A DNA stretch of 64,000 nucleotides from Halovivax gelatinilyticus. Its GTDB lineage: Archaea > Halobacteriota > Halobacteria > Halobacteriales > Natrialbaceae. A program made the position numbers and the translations under genes. The DNA is taken from NCBI RefSeq assembly GCF_024300625.1, contig NZ_CP101322.1, forward strand, positions 695,992-759,991. Direction: 5' to 3'. The notes under the pieces were generated by a model, which did no database searches, had not been told where the DNA came from, and worked only from the letters and a program-made list of their open reading frames with translations. Below, piece after piece: positions 34,121 to 43,370 of the stretch (position 1 is the stretch's first letter; every line of letters begins with the position of its first letter).

Positions 34121-36631
34121 TTACTGCGGACTCGGCGAGGAGCCGCTGTGGCCCACTTGCCCGTCGAACGCCGAGCCGGTGATGGACTTCAGGCGATCGA
34201 GTAGCGAATCCTTCTCGGGTTCGCCCATCAGCGCGACCTCGAGGACCTCGCTGATGTTCGAACACGGGACGATATCGACCATCTCCTCGTACTCGTCTTC
34301 GATCATCACGTCCTGCTCGTTGGCTTTCGGAATAATGACCGTCGTACAACCGGCCTTCGCTGCGGCCTCGATTTTGTGCGTGACGCCGCCGACGGGCAGG
34401 ACGTCCCCGCGGACCGAGAGCGAACCGGTCATCGCGACCGACTGATCCACTGGAATGTCCTCCAGCGCGGAGATGACGGCCGTCGCGACCGTGATCGAGG
34501 CGGAGTCGCCGTCGACGCCCTGCTGACCGGCCTGGACGAACTGGATGTGGACGTCCTTGCCGGCGAGCGAGGAGTCGGGATAATCGCTAGCGCCGTAACG
34601 ATCCTCGTCCCAGCCGGGAACGGTCGTCGAGATGTCCTCGTCGGAGAACTTCTTGATGATCGCCGAGACGTTCTGGACCGACTCCTGAGCCATCTCCTTC
34701 AACTGGCCGGTCGCGATCACGCGACCGGGACCCTGCGCCGGCGTCACTTCGGCCATGACCGGAAGCATGATGCCGCTGTCTTCGCCCATGACCGCCAGGC
34801 CGTTGACGCGCCCCTCGACGCCGCCCTCGCTCACCTGCAACTCGTAGTCCTTGCGCCGGTCGATGTAGTCGTCGGCGAGTTGCTGTTCGATCGAGCGCGA
34901 GCGCTGTTTCGCCTGCAAGACGTCTTCGCGCGTCGTAAACTCGCGGTCTTCGGCACGCGCGATGTCACCGGCGACGCGAACCAGACCGCCGAGGTTTCTG
35001 AAGTGAAGCGTCAGGTGGTCCTTGCGACCGGCCCGGCGCTTCGCCTCGAGCATGACCTCTTTGATCGCTTCGCGCTCGAAGTGTGGAAGTCGGCCGTCGC
35101 GTTCGACCTCCTGGGCGATGAAGCGGGCGTACTTCCGACGCATCTCTGGCGTGTCGTCGATGGTGTCCTCCATGTACACCTCGTAGCCGTAGCCCTTGAT
35201 CCGCGAGCGCAGCGCCGGATGCATGTTCTCCATCGCGTCCAGATTACCCGCCGCGATCATGACGAAGTCACAGGGGACCGGTTCGGTCTGGACCATGGCA
35301 CCCGAGGAGCGCTCGGACTGACCCGTAATCGCGAACTCGCCCTCCTGAATCGCCGTCATCAGCTTCTGCTGGGTGCGAACGTCGAGTGTGTTGATCTCGT
35401 CGACGAACAGCACACCCTTGTTCGACTTGTGGATGGAGCCGGGTTCGACGCGGTCGTGACTCGGCGTCTCCATGCCACCGGACTGGAAGGGGTCGTGACG
35501 AACGTCCCCCAGCAGGGCGCCGGCGTGTGCACCGGTCGCGTCCTCGAACGGCGCCGTGCGCTGTTCGCCGTTGTTGAGGATCATGTTCGGCACCATGGCA
35601 TCCATTCCGCGCGAGGTGTAGCGGAAGAACAGCCAGATGATCAACGCCGCGATGATCCCGAGCAAGAACTGCCCGGCGATGAACGCGTAGATCACGACGA
35701 TGGCGATGATGACCCACATCAGGATCGACCGCATTTGCTTTCGCTTGCGCGCTTCTTCCTTGTGTGCGTCGATGATCTGCTCGCCCTTGCCAGCCGGAAC
35801 CGTCCGGACCTTCGGCTCGTTGCCGTCGTCGGGGTTGTGATAGACGAGCACGTCCTGGAGGTCTTCTTTCGGCAAGAGCTGGCTCATCGCCTTCGCCAGC
35901 ATCGACTTGCCGGTCCCCGGCGAGCCGATCATCATCACGTGTCGGCGCTGCTTGGCCGCCTTGATGATGATGTCGCGGGCTTCGTCCTGGCCGATCACCT
36001 GATCGACGAGTCGGTCGGGAACCTGGATGTCCTCGGTCGAGTCGATCTGTAACCCGCCGAGGAGGTTGTCCACTTCGTCCTCGTCGACGTTCAGCTCCTC
36101 GTCGACTTCGACTTCGCTCCCGAGGTTGTCGATGGTCTCGACGGTCTCCAGCTCGTCGTCATCGCCTCCCGTTTCTCGCTCGCGACGGGGGTCGTCGGGC
36201 GAATCCGGAGACTCGGTCGGCTCCCGTTCGTGTTGTTCGATCTCGGCCCAGATGCTGTCCGGGACCGCCGCGGCGGGATCGGCCTCGTCCGACGCGTCGT
36301 CGACGCCTTCGTCGGACGGATCGGCGCCGTCACCACCGTCGACCGTCGCGCCATCCGTGGCAGACGTATCGTCATCGGACGAAGCGACAACCGAATCGGC
36401 CACCTTGATAGCGTCGCGGGCGGAGGGAGATTCCTCGTCCGACCCGGTCTCGGCCGACGGTGCGTCGGGTTGGTCATCGACCCGTTCGTTGTCGGTATCT
36501 TGTTCGTCGTTCGTCGACGTCTCTCCGTCCGGTTCGACGTCGGCGTCTGTTTCACCCGCCTCAGATCGTTCCTCGGCGAGTTCGTCTTCCTCCTCGTCGG
36601 GAGGAGTATCGACGTTCGTGTCGTTACTCAT
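34121..36631 (-). CDS. lon: Archaeal membrane-bound Lon protease (LonB)
   Basis: 836 residues from the ATG at 36629-36631. About 190 acidic low-complexity residues precede the AAA+ module: Walker [10 protein letters not shown] (about 240), then two transmembrane helices inserted in the AAA domain (about 300-335), Walker [12 protein letters not shown], and the LonB protease domain with Ser in GDSASITVA (about 710) and Lys in AAAKAGCTT (about 755). It is the ATP-dependent quality-control protease of the archaeal membrane; in Haloferax it is essential and affects carotenoids. No intein interrupts the Walker A. TATA-like AAGTATATC (minus strand, about 36672-36680) predicts a leader of ~20 bases. 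Confidence 0.96.
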   Translation of the reverse strand: MSNDTNVDTPPDEEEDELAEERSEAGETDADVEPDGETSTNDEQDTDNERVDDQPDAPSAETGSDEESPSARDAIKVADSVVASSDDDTSATDGATVDGGDGADPSDEGVDDASDEADPAAAVPDSIWAEIEQHEREPTESPDSPDDPRRERETGGDDDELETVETIDNLGSEVEVDEELNVDEDEVDNLLGGLQIDSTEDIQVPDRLVDQVIGQDEARDIIIKAAKQRRHVMMIGSPGTGKSMLAKAMSQLLPKEDLQDVLVYHNPDDGNEPKVRTVPAGKGEQIIDAHKEEARKRKQMRSILMWVIIAIVVIYAFIAGQFLLGIIAALIIWLFFRYTSRGMDAMVPNMILNNGEQRTAPFEDATGAHAGALLGDVRHDPFQSGGMETPSHDRVEPGSIHKSNKGVLFVDEINTLDVRTQQKLMTAIQEGEFAITGQSERSSGAMVQTEPVPCDFVMIAAGNLDAMENMHPALRSRIKGYGYEVYMEDTIDDTPEMRRKYARFIAQEVERDGRLPHFEREAIKEVMLEAKRRAGRKDHLTLHFRNLGGLVRVAGDIARAEDREFTTREDVLQAKQRSRSIEQQLADDYIDRRKDYELQVSEGGVEGRVNGLAVMGEDSGIMLPVMAEVTPAQGPGRVIATGQLKEMAQESVQNVSAIIKKFSDEDISTTVPGWDEDRYGASDYPDSSLAGKDVHIQFVQAGQQGVDGDSASITVATAVISALEDIPVDQSVAMTGSLSVRGDVLPVGGVTHKIEAAAKAGCTTVIIPKANEQDVMIEDEYEEMVDIVPCSNISEVLEVALMGEPEKDSLLDRLKSITGSAFDGQVGHSGSSPSPQ

Positions 36632-36797
36632 GAGGGGTTGGTTGCTACGTGAATCGAAGGGATTCGGACTGATATACTTTCTCCCTCGCGTTCGGCCGTA
36701 CGGTGGCGATATAGAGCCTGAAACAGCTGATTTCGAATTCGAGCGAAAACGGTAGAATCTCGCCAGCCTTATGCGGGGACCGCCCGTCGGTTCATCC

Positions 36798-37319
36798 ATG
36801 AGGCGAGGCATCTACATCGGACGCTTCCAGCCGTTTCACGACGGTCACTACAGCGTCGTCGAGCGGATCGCCGCCGACGTCGACGAACTCGTGCTCGGCA
36901 TCGGCAGCGCCGACGCCTCGCACACGACGCGAAATCCGTTCACTGCGGGCGAACGCATCATGATGATCACCAAATCGCTCGCCGATATCGACCTCGTTAC
37001 CTACGCCGTTCCGATCGAAGACCTCGAACGAAACTCCGTCTGGGTGAGCCACGTCGAGAGCATGAGCCCCGACTTCGACGTCGCCTTCTCGAACAATCCG
37101 CTCGTCATCCAGCTCTTCAGAGAAGCCCACGTCGAGGTCCGTCAATCCCCGATGTACAACCGCGAACTCCTCGAGGGAAGCGAGGTCCGCGCGCGGATGA
37201 TCGAAGACCGCGACTGGGAATCGCTCGTCCCGGCCGCCGTCGCCGACGTCGTCGAAGAGATCGGCGGGATCGAACGCATCCAGATGGTCAGCGACACCGA
37301 CGCCAACGGCGATGCGTAA
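36798..37319 (+). CDS. Nicotinamide-nucleotide adenylyltransferase
   Basis: 173 residues, the usual archaeal length. The nucleotidyltransferase signature [14 protein letters not shown] (HxGH type) is at the N-terminus; [20 protein letters not shown] and SGS-like GSEVRARMI follow. It forms NAD from NMN and ATP. TATA-like CCTTATG (36767-36773) is 28 bases before the chosen ATG; an earlier in-frame Met at 36771 lies inside that box and is rejected. Divergent from lonB. Confidence 0.95.
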   Translation: MRRGIYIGRFQPFHDGHYSVVERIAADVDELVLGIGSADASHTTRNPFTAGERIMMITKSLADIDLVTYAVPIEDLERNSVWVSHVESMSPDFDVAFSNNPLVIQLFREAHVEVRQSPMYNRELLEGSEVRARMIEDRDWESLVPAAVADVVEEIGGIERIQMVSDTDANGDA

Positions 37320-37344
37320 CTGAATCGGCCGACCGTCGAATCGC

Positions 37345-37887
37345 TCAGGGGTCCCCGAACTCGTCGATCGCTTCTACCACCTGGAGTGGTCCGGACGCCC
37401 GGAGGTGCGGCGGGTCGGATTCGATCTCCGCACGCGTGAAAAAGCGTGCGTCCGCAGCGTCGGAGCCGGCCACGACCTCGCCGTCGGTGGCCGAACGCGA
37501 AACCGCGTAGTTAATCGACACGAGCGAGTGGCCGTCGTCGAACGAGAGCGATCCCGTTCCCAACAGCGAGAGATCGTCCGGATTCGCGCACAATCCCGTC
37601 TCCTCGCGAAGCTCCCGCGCGGCGCCATCGGAGAGCGACTCGTTCGAATCGACGTATCCACCCGGAAGCACCCACGTCCCGCGGTCGACGCCGCGCGCCC
37701 GCTGGATGAGTAGGACCGAATCGGCGTCGACGACGGCCACGCGCGAAAGCGCCAGCGGGTTCTTGTAGATCGTTCGCTCGCATTCGCCACAAAACGGACG
37801 AGGCTCGCCCTCGACGTCGCGCACGCGTAACTCGACCCCGCAGTGCGGACAGTACCGGGGCGTCGATCCGCCGATCGTCCATACCAT
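37345..37887 (-). CDS. Nudix hydrolase with N-terminal zinc ribbon
   Basis: 180 residues. A zinc ribbon (YCPHCGVEL near 14 and FCGECERTI near 34) precedes a Nudix domain whose box G-x5-E-x7-R-E-x-x-E-E-T-G-L is visible as GGYVDSNESLSDGAARELREETG (residues about 75-98, given here in part). This zinc-ribbon/Nudix layout is common in haloarchaea; NADH pyrophosphatase-like or housekeeping hydrolysis of nucleotide diphosphates is likely. Convergent with the adenylyltransferase gene, a possible functional pairing in NAD metabolism. Confidence 0.88.
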   Translation of the reverse strand: MVWTIGGSTPRYCPHCGVELRVRDVEGEPRPFCGECERTIYKNPLALSRVAVVDADSVLLIQRARGVDRGTWVLPGGYVDSNESLSDGAARELREETGLCANPDDLSLLGTGSLSFDDGHSLVSINYAVSRSATDGEVVAGSDAADARFFTRAEIESDPPHLRASGPLQVVEAIDEFGDP

Positions 37888-37954
37888 CGAGCGGTGATTT
37901 TCACGTCCTCACCCGAAATGCTATCGATACCGAACAGCAGCGCCGATCGCTCAT

Positions 37955-37979
37955 CGGCGGACCCCGACGGGACAGCGCC
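37955..37979. repeat. Partial copy of the tRNA-Leu gene (25 bp)
   Basis: The 25 bases starting CGGCGGACCCC match 38123-38147 inside the tRNA-Leu gene with one mismatch (G for T). The matched part is the variable arm and part of the anticodon stem. The copies are direct and 168 bases apart. An 8-base TGCGTGGG at 38013-38020 also repeats the tRNA 3' end. Confidence 0.75.
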
Positions 37980-38024
37980 GGGGCTCACGAGTTTGGTTCG
38001 AGAGTAAGTTGGTGCGTGGGTGCA

Positions 38025-38101
38025 GTCCCAAGGGACTCCACCTGCATCGTGTTCGGCGACATCGTCGCCTTGCCAACCGTCGCCATCGGCGACGCATACG
38101 A

Positions 38102-38104
<3 letters not shown>
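38025..38104. other. Cluster of hairpins beside tRNA-Leu
   Basis: Within 80 bases lie AGTCCC-AA-GGGACT (about 38025-38038), GGCGAC-ATC-GTCGCC (38055-38069) and GTCGCC-ATC-GGCGAC (38079-38093). The last two are enclosed by a perfect 7-base pairing GCATCGT/ACGATGC (38044-38050 with 38098-38104), which touches the tRNA 3' end. This lies in the tRNA trailer and could be a structured RNA, a terminator or recombination debris. Confidence 0.45.
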
Positions 38105-38186
<82 letters not shown>

Positions 38187-38222
38187 TCGCGTGCTCTGAC
38201 TGCAACAGAAGGTACCCGTGGG

Positions 38223-38234
38223 TCGATATAAAAG
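38223..38234. promoter_or_regulatory. TATA-like box between tRNA-Leu and the MBF1 gene
   Basis: CGATATAAAAGC on the plus strand, CTTTTATATCG on the minus. It is about 42 bases upstream of the tRNA-Leu 5' end and 75 bases before the MBF1 start. It most likely drives the tRNA; use in both directions is possible. Confidence 0.55.
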
Positions 38235-38305
38235 CGTGTTCTTTTCGACCGCGGCGGGGCGGCCAGAGGCGGTCCATTCAAATGCTGGAGATGCGAACTA
38301 GTCCT

Positions 38306-38809
38306 ATGGCTAAATACTCGACCGGGTCCTCCCTTGGCGGCGGAGGGACCAGCTGCGAACTCTGCGGCGCCGAAAGCGACTCGCTCACCCAGGAGACCGT
38401 CGCCGGTGCGGAGCTCTCGGTCTGTCCCAGCTGTGCGACCCACGGCGACGGGAAGCAGTCGTCGAGCGGGGGCGCGAGTCACGACCAGGACGAGCAGCGC
38501 CGGAAGAAAAAGGCCGCCCAGAACGTGGCGAAAGCCAATCCCGTCTGGGACGGCGACTCCGAACACTGGGAGCGCGAGGGGACGAACTACGACGACGATC
38601 CGCTGCCCTACCTCGTCTCAGAGTACGGATCGGTGCTCGAGAGCGCCCGCCAGGACGCCGGTCTCACCAGAGCGGAACTCGCTGACGACCTCGACGTCCC
38701 GGAAGCCGACCTGCTGGCGATCGAACAGGATCGGGCGACCCAGGCCGGAATCGGCGGCGGGCTGATCGACGCCCTAGAAGCGCGTCTGGACGTCGAACTC
38801 GCCGAGTGA
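38306..38809 (+). CDS. Archaeal multiprotein bridging factor (aMBF1): zinc ribbon plus HTH
   Basis: 167 residues from the ATG at 38306. A zinc ribbon (CELCGAESDSL near 22 and VCPSCATHG near 45) is followed by a basic linker (DEQRRKKKAAQNVAKANP) and a Cro/C1-type helix-turn-helix (SARQDAGLTRAELADDLDV, about 113-150). This is the archaeal MBF1 layout; MBF1 bridges TBP to activators in eukaryotes and associates with the ribosome in archaea. The start is set by the MAKYSTG N-terminus, typical for the family. Confidence 0.88.
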   Translation: MAKYSTGSSLGGGGTSCELCGAESDSLTQETVAGAELSVCPSCATHGDGKQSSSGGASHDQDEQRRKKKAAQNVAKANPVWDGDSEHWEREGTNYDDDPLPYLVSEYGSVLESARQDAGLTRAELADDLDVPEADLLAIEQDRATQAGIGGGLIDALEARLDVELAE

Positions 38810-38886
38810 GCGGGCGGCGATCGTATCGGAAACGCGATCGGTCTCGGCGAGCAGATTTTTAGTCCCTCCGAACCGACGAGTAGGCG

Positions 38887-40116
38887 ATGAGCCCCCAACG
38901 CGCAGCCGAGGAACCGTACGGTACGCGGTTCGAGTCGGCGGTCGCAGCCGTCGACGGACGGCGCGTCTGGCTGGAGTCGACGCACTTTTTCGCAGAGAGC
39001 GGCGGCCAACCCGCAGACCACGGAACGATCGGCGACGTCCAGGTCGAAAACGTTCGGTACGAAGACGGCGACCACGTCCACCTGCTGGAGGACGAACCCC
39101 GGTTTCGCGCCGGACGGCGCGTGCTGTGTTCGATCGACTGGGAGACCCGAATGTACTGCATGCGATCACACACCGCGAGTCACGTCCTCTTCGGCGCGGC
39201 TCGGCGGGTGTTCGACGACGTGACGTACGCCGGCATGGAGATCGGCTCCGAGCGGGTCCGCCTCGACATCGAGACCGAGGATGGCGTCACCGACGACGCG
39301 CTCGTCTCGCTCGACGAGCTGGTAAACCGCGCCGTCTGGGAGTCTCGACCCGTCTCCTGGGATTCGATGCCGATCGCCGAAGCCCGAGAGGCGGACGAGA
39401 TCGTCCTGAACGACGCGATCGACGACACCGCGTTCGAGAAGGGACGCGTCCGCGTCGTCACGATCGGCGACGCGGATCGCGGCGGCGCGAACACCATCAA
39501 CGCCTCGAGCGAGGCGTGGGACGTCGCCGCCTGCAGCGGAACGCACGTCAGAAACACGAGAGAGATCGGGCCCGTCACCGTCCTCGGGGCGTCGGAACCG
39601 CGACCGGACCGCGTCGGTATCGAACTCGCGGTCGGCCCGCGAGCCATCGAACGTCGGGAAACAGAAAAGCGGGTGACGTTCGCCGCCAGTCGACAGCTCG
39701 GCGTTCCGCTCGGCGAGGCGACGGGCGAACTCTCTCGTCTCGAAGCCGAACGCGAGGAACTTGCAGACTCCGTCGGAACGTTGCAACGTGAACTCGTCAA
39801 GACTAGGATCGAAGGAGCCGAGCCGTTCTGCCGGAACGGCCGGACCTGGGTGGCGACGACCGCCGGCGTCGTCGACGCCGACGAGGCCGGTGACGTCGCG
39901 AGCGAAGTCGCCGGCGACGTGGCCGACGTCGTCGTTATCGCTGGCGAATCGGAGTCGCCGTTCGCGGTCGTCGCCGCGGGTGACGAGGCGAACGCCGTCG
40001 AAATCTTGCGAGAACTCACCGACGAGTTCGGCGGCGGTGGCGGCGGCTCGCCCGAACTCGCCTGGGGCGGTGACTTCGACGTCGAACCGGACGACGTCGT
40101 CACCGGCCTAGAGTGA
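38887..40116 (+). CDS. Alanyl-tRNA editing (AlaX-type) hydrolase
   Basis: 409 residues. The AlaRS editing domain is intact: metal ligands in RSHTASHVLF (HxxxH, about residue 94) and the C-x-x-x-H pair in CSGTHVRN (about 216), preceded by FFAESGGQPAD. The C-terminal ~170 residues include a coiled coil (ELSRLEAEREELADSVGTL) and a Gly-rich DHHA1-like end (FGGGGGGSPELAWGG), as in AlaX-L. It hydrolyses Ser- or Gly-tRNA-Ala made in error. TATA-like GATTTTTAG lies about 30 bases before the ATG. Confidence 0.93.
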   Translation: MSPQRAAEEPYGTRFESAVAAVDGRRVWLESTHFFAESGGQPADHGTIGDVQVENVRYEDGDHVHLLEDEPRFRAGRRVLCSIDWETRMYCMRSHTASHVLFGAARRVFDDVTYAGMEIGSERVRLDIETEDGVTDDALVSLDELVNRAVWESRPVSWDSMPIAEAREADEIVLNDAIDDTAFEKGRVRVVTIGDADRGGANTINASSEAWDVAACSGTHVRNTREIGPVTVLGASEPRPDRVGIELAVGPRAIERRETEKRVTFAASRQLGVPLGEATGELSRLEAEREELADSVGTLQRELVKTRIEGAEPFCRNGRTWVATTAGVVDADEAGDVASEVAGDVADVVVIAGESESPFAVVAAGDEANAVEILRELTDEFGGGGGGSPELAWGGDFDVEPDDVVTGLE

Positions 40117-40160
40117 ACGCGAGTCGGTTCGACCGGATCGAAGGCCCACCGGACGTGGGG

Positions 40161-40334
40161 CTACTCCGCGTCCGTTTCGTTCTCTTCGCGTCGCGGCGCG
40201 CTCTGGCTCCCGACCGCCTCGTCGTCGGCGTCGGCTTCCGCCGGATCGCGGTCGATTCGTTCGAGTTCGTCTTCGACTTCGGCCCGCCGTTCCGCCTCCA
40301 TCTCGTTGGCCCTGTCGGAGTTATCTTCGGCCAT
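40161..40334 (-). CDS. Small highly acidic protein
   Basis: 57 codons from an ATG at 40332-40334 to a TAG at 40161-40163. The sequence is helix-forming and very acidic (NEMEAERRAEVEDELERID, then ADADDEAVGSQ). It has haloarchaeal codon use, while both other frames on that strand are Arg-rich. No family is recognised. It could form a short coiled coil. Convergent with the AlaX gene. Confidence 0.5.
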   Translation of the reverse strand: MAEDNSDRANEMEAERRAEVEDELERIDRDPAEADADDEAVGSQSAPRREENETDAE

Positions 40335-40529
40335 ACTGAGGGGGCGGCCCCCGGACGGTTGGAGAAACGGCCGTCACGTGCAACGTCCGGGCGTGAATGT
40401 CGGTGCCACCTTCGAGAACGCCCGCTCTCGAGGAACACCAGACCGATCTGAATCGGGTCGGTTGGCCAGCCGTTCACTCGTCACCGACGGAAAGACAGAT
40501 AAAAGGGCACCCACGTTGTTTACTCACCT

Positions 40530-40703
40530 ATGAACGTACCCTACGATCTCACGTCGTACGTCCGCGTCCTGAAGATGGCGACGACGCCGACGAAAGAGGA
40601 GTTCTGGCAGGTCTCGAAGATCGCCGGAGCCGGCATCCTCCTCGTCGGCTTCCTCGGCTTCATCATCGGGGTCACGATGGGTCTGTTGACCGGTGGCCTC
40701 TGA
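40530..40703 (+). CDS. secE: Protein translocase subunit SecE (Sec61 gamma)
   Basis: 57 residues. A short amphipathic N-terminus with [19 protein letters not shown] precedes one transmembrane helix ([19 protein letters not shown], about 33-51), the standard archaeal SecE. It stabilises the SecY channel. TATA-like AGATAAAAG (40497-40505) is 29 bases before the ATG. The stop overlaps the spt5 start by one base (TGATG), the conserved secE-nusG pair. Confidence 0.93.
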   Translation: MNVPYDLTSYVRVLKMATTPTKEEFWQVSKIAGAGILLVGFLGFIIGVTMGLLTGGL

Positions 40704-41140
40704 TGGGAATCTTCGCCGTCAAAACCACGGCCAGCCAGGAGCAAACCGTCGCCGACATGATCATCAACCGGGAGGAACCGGAAATCCACGCGGCGCTCGC
40801 GCCCGACTCGCTCACCTCCTACGTGATGGTCGAAGCTGACGACGACAACATCCTCGAACTCGTGTTAGAGGATATTCCACACGCCAGAAGCATCGTCCCC
40901 GGAAACTCGGATATCTCCGAAGTCGAACACTTCCTCTCGCCGAAACCAGATGTCGAAGGGATCGCCGAAGGGGACATCGTCGAACTCATCGCCGGCCCGT
41001 TCAAAGGCGAGAAGGCCCAGGTTCAGCGGATCGACGAAGGCAAAGACCAGGTAACGGTCGAACTCTACGAAGCGACCGTCCCGATCCCGGTCACGGTGCG
41101 CGGAGACCAGATCCGGGTGCTCGACAGTGACGAACGATAG
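40703..41140 (+). CDS. spt5: Transcription elongation factor Spt5 (NusG-like)
   Basis: 145 residues: an NGN domain ([18 protein letters not shown] to about residue 85) and a KOW domain ([19 protein letters not shown], about 88-140). With Spt4 it clamps RNA polymerase for processivity and couples to the ribosome. It is translated from an ATG overlapping the secE stop. Confidence 0.95.
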   Translation: MGIFAVKTTASQEQTVADMIINREEPEIHAALAPDSLTSYVMVEADDDNILELVLEDIPHARSIVPGNSDISEVEHFLSPKPDVEGIAEGDIVELIAGPFKGEKAQVQRIDEGKDQVTVELYEATVPIPVTVRGDQIRVLDSDER

Positions 41141-41161
41141 TTCGTCGCGCTGAGATCGCGA

Positions 41162-41449
41162 TCATCGATCGAGCAGCCTGGCGAGTTCGTCCTGATCGAC
41201 GACTGCCGTGACGTCCTCAACGATCGACTCCCGTCGTCTGACGGCGTTCGAGTCGGCGCCGTACGCGCGGACGTACTCGGCGCGACTGTGTTCGGAGAAC
41301 GCGTGGTAGATCGCCAGGTAGCCGTCGGGTACGACGGTTCCACAGACCTTACACTCGCGTCGTTCGTGCTCGGTCGCCTGGTGGGCGATCGCGGCTTCGA
41401 CCTCGTCGAAGCACGCCCCGCACTCACCGATCCCGCACTCCCAGACCAT
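41162..41449 (-). CDS. Double C2H2-type zinc-finger small protein
   Basis: 95 residues. Two Cys2-His2-like units: CGACFDEVEAAIAHQATEH (about residues 10-28) and CKVCGTVVPDGYLAIYHAF followed by SEH (about 33-54). The tail is helical and acidic. From memory this is a haloarchaeal family (DUF7565-like). It may bind nucleic acid. Convergent with spt5, 21 bases apart. Confidence 0.7.
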   Translation of the reverse strand: MVWECGIGECGACFDEVEAAIAHQATEHERRECKVCGTVVPDGYLAIYHAFSEHSRAEYVRAYGADSNAVRRRESIVEDVTAVVDQDELARLLDR

Positions 41450-41613
41450 TCGACCATCGATTCACAGGCCCACCTAATGGACCTTTCGCCCGCGCGAGGT
41501 GATTGCATCGCTTCGAGACGACCCCTTGTCAAATCCAGGCCGACCGGTCACGCTTCCAATCTGACTCGATAGAAACGGAAACGCCTACCAAGGGGGACTG
41601 GGTACTGAGAGCC

Positions 41614-42369
41614 GTGTCCGACGAGTATCGCGTCGATCTTCACGTGAAGGTGCTAGACGAGCGGGTCGTCTCGCGAGCCAAGCGCGTCGGACTCGATGCA
41701 CTCGTCTACGCGCCCCACTTTACTCCCTTGCCCGAAATCGAAGCGACGGCCGAACGCTACGCCGACGACGAACTCGCCATCATTCCGGGCCGGGAGATTT
41801 TCACCGGTTCGTGGGGCGATCGCCAGCACGTTCTGGCGCTCGATCTAGACGAGCCGATCCCCGATTACATCTCGCTGGCGGGCGCGATGGACGAGTGTAC
41901 GCGTCAGGATGCCATCGTTCTCGTACCCCATCCGACGTTCGCGACGGTCAGCCTGGGCGAAGCGGAAATACGGGCCTATCGGGACGTAATCGACGCGATC
42001 GAAGTGTTCAATCCAAAGCATCTTCCGATACACAACCGGCGAGCCCAGCGGCTGGCCACAGAGATACCGATGCCGTCGTTCACTTCTTCGTACGCCCACC
42101 TCCGGCGAACGATCGGTGCGGCGGCGACCGTCTTCGACGGCGTGGCGTCGACGGCGGACCTCTTCGAGGCGCTTCGGTCTGGTGCACCGAGGACCGTAGA
42201 TCACAACTCCGGACGCGCGATGGTCGGAACGACTGCGATCGAACTCGCCCACCTCGGCTGGGAGAACACGTGGGAGAAGTTCGAGCGAGTCGTTCTCTCC
42301 GGGACGGAACCCACTCACCCGACGAATTCGCGATACGAGCGTCGGTTCGACGACGTTAGCGTCTACTGA
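41614..42369 (+). CDS. PHP-domain protein
   Basis: 251 residues from a GTG at 41614. PHP metal-binding motifs: YRVDLHVKV (D-L-H, the usual following T-H replaced by V-K), YAPHFTPLPEI, the GREIFTG acidic residue, LVPHPTFATVS and a late HNSGRA. It resembles archaeal PHP phosphoesterases related to the RNase P subunit p30/histidinol phosphatase superfamily. The altered first motif suggests a changed metal site. Substrate unknown. No strong promoter box was found. Confidence 0.75.
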   Translation: MSDEYRVDLHVKVLDERVVSRAKRVGLDALVYAPHFTPLPEIEATAERYADDELAIIPGREIFTGSWGDRQHVLALDLDEPIPDYISLAGAMDECTRQDAIVLVPHPTFATVSLGEAEIRAYRDVIDAIEVFNPKHLPIHNRRAQRLATEIPMPSFTSSYAHLRRTIGAAATVFDGVASTADLFEALRSGAPRTVDHNSGRAMVGTTAIELAHLGWENTWEKFERVVLSGTEPTHPTNSRYERRFDDVSVY

Positions 42370-42611
42370 CCGGAGTAACCTGATCGTACATCGATCGGTC
42401 GGCTGTACGACGCCGATACGTACGCCGACGGCTCGACTGATATTCGCCAGACGGCGGTCAGAAGCGTGGGCCTATCGACGCGTTAGCGGCGGCTCGATTC
42501 GATCGACGCTCGACCCACGACCACTCGCCGCCATAGTAGGATCTCAGTGACGCGAGAACGGCGAGATACAGGTGCTGATTAGTAAACTCCCATGACGGTC
42601 TCGCCACTCGT

Positions 42612-43229
42612 ATGGATCGACGCTCGGTCATCCTCGGAAGTGGTACTGCCCTCACGATCGCCATCGCCGGCTGCATGGGAGGTGACGACGACGGGGACGA
42701 CGATCCCGAAGACGTGCAGACGGGCGGCGGTAACGGCGACGACGACAACGGACACGACGATAACGGCGACAACGGCGACAACGGAGACGACCTCCCGGGA
42801 ATCGACCGCGACGACCTGGACGCGCTCGCAGAGTACATCTCGATCCGGTCGATCAAGATCGACGGGAAGACGCTCGTCATCAGCGCGGACGTCCACAGAG
42901 ACCACAAGAAAGAGGCGATGGTCGAGATGGGCCACGGATTGAAAACGGGCATCAAAGACCTGGAGGCCCTGCGCGCGCGAATCGACTGGATCGAGGTCCG
43001 CCTCTACGACGGCGGCGACCGGGTCGCCGACGGGAGAGTCAACGTCGACTGGCTCGAAGAACTCGTCGAAGGCCGAATCGACCCCGAGGTACTCGCAGAC
43101 CTCCTCGAGGAGCACTTCGACTATCACGACGACAAAGATCACAAGGACGACAAGGACAAGAAAGACGAGAAAGACGACAAAGATCACAAGGACGATAAAG
43201 ACAATAACGACGACAATCACAACGGCTAA
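42612..43229 (+). CDS. Tat-exported lipoprotein with charged low-complexity ends
   Basis: 205 residues. The leader has RRSVILGSGTALTIAIAGC, combining a twin arginine with a lipobox Cys (about residue 21), so the protein should be lipid-anchored outside the membrane. An Asp/Gly/Asn spacer (about 24-60) leads to a mixed alpha/beta domain of ~110 residues. The last 35 residues are a repeat-like Asp/Lys/His tail (HKDDKDKKDEKDDKDHK). Function unknown. TATA-like GATTAGTAAAC is centred about 31 bases before the ATG. Confidence 0.75.
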   Translation: MDRRSVILGSGTALTIAIAGCMGGDDDGDDDPEDVQTGGGNGDDDNGHDDNGDNGDNGDDLPGIDRDDLDALAEYISIRSIKIDGKTLVISADVHRDHKKEAMVEMGHGLKTGIKDLEALRARIDWIEVRLYDGGDRVADGRVNVDWLEELVEGRIDPEVLADLLEEHFDYHDDKDHKDDKDKKDEKDDKDHKDDKDNNDDNHNG

Positions 43230-43370
43230 ACCGTCGACCGGGCGTTCGCCCGAATCGAAGCTCGCGCGCTGGCCCGCTCGTTGACACGTATTTTTACCAG
43301 ACGGACCAGCAGATAGCGTGAGTAGTCACCTATCCAGTATGGGCCGGTTCGTCCGAACGAACGGGTTCGA

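Noticed and set aside
34376-36052. 558-codon open frame on the plus strand opposite lonB
   Set aside because: Antisense shadow of a verified LonB; composition is Arg/Val/His-biased and shows no domain.
34121-36631. Possible intein in LonB (also considered in CarB and PolX)
   Set aside because: Motifs run without interruption in all three and lengths are normal.
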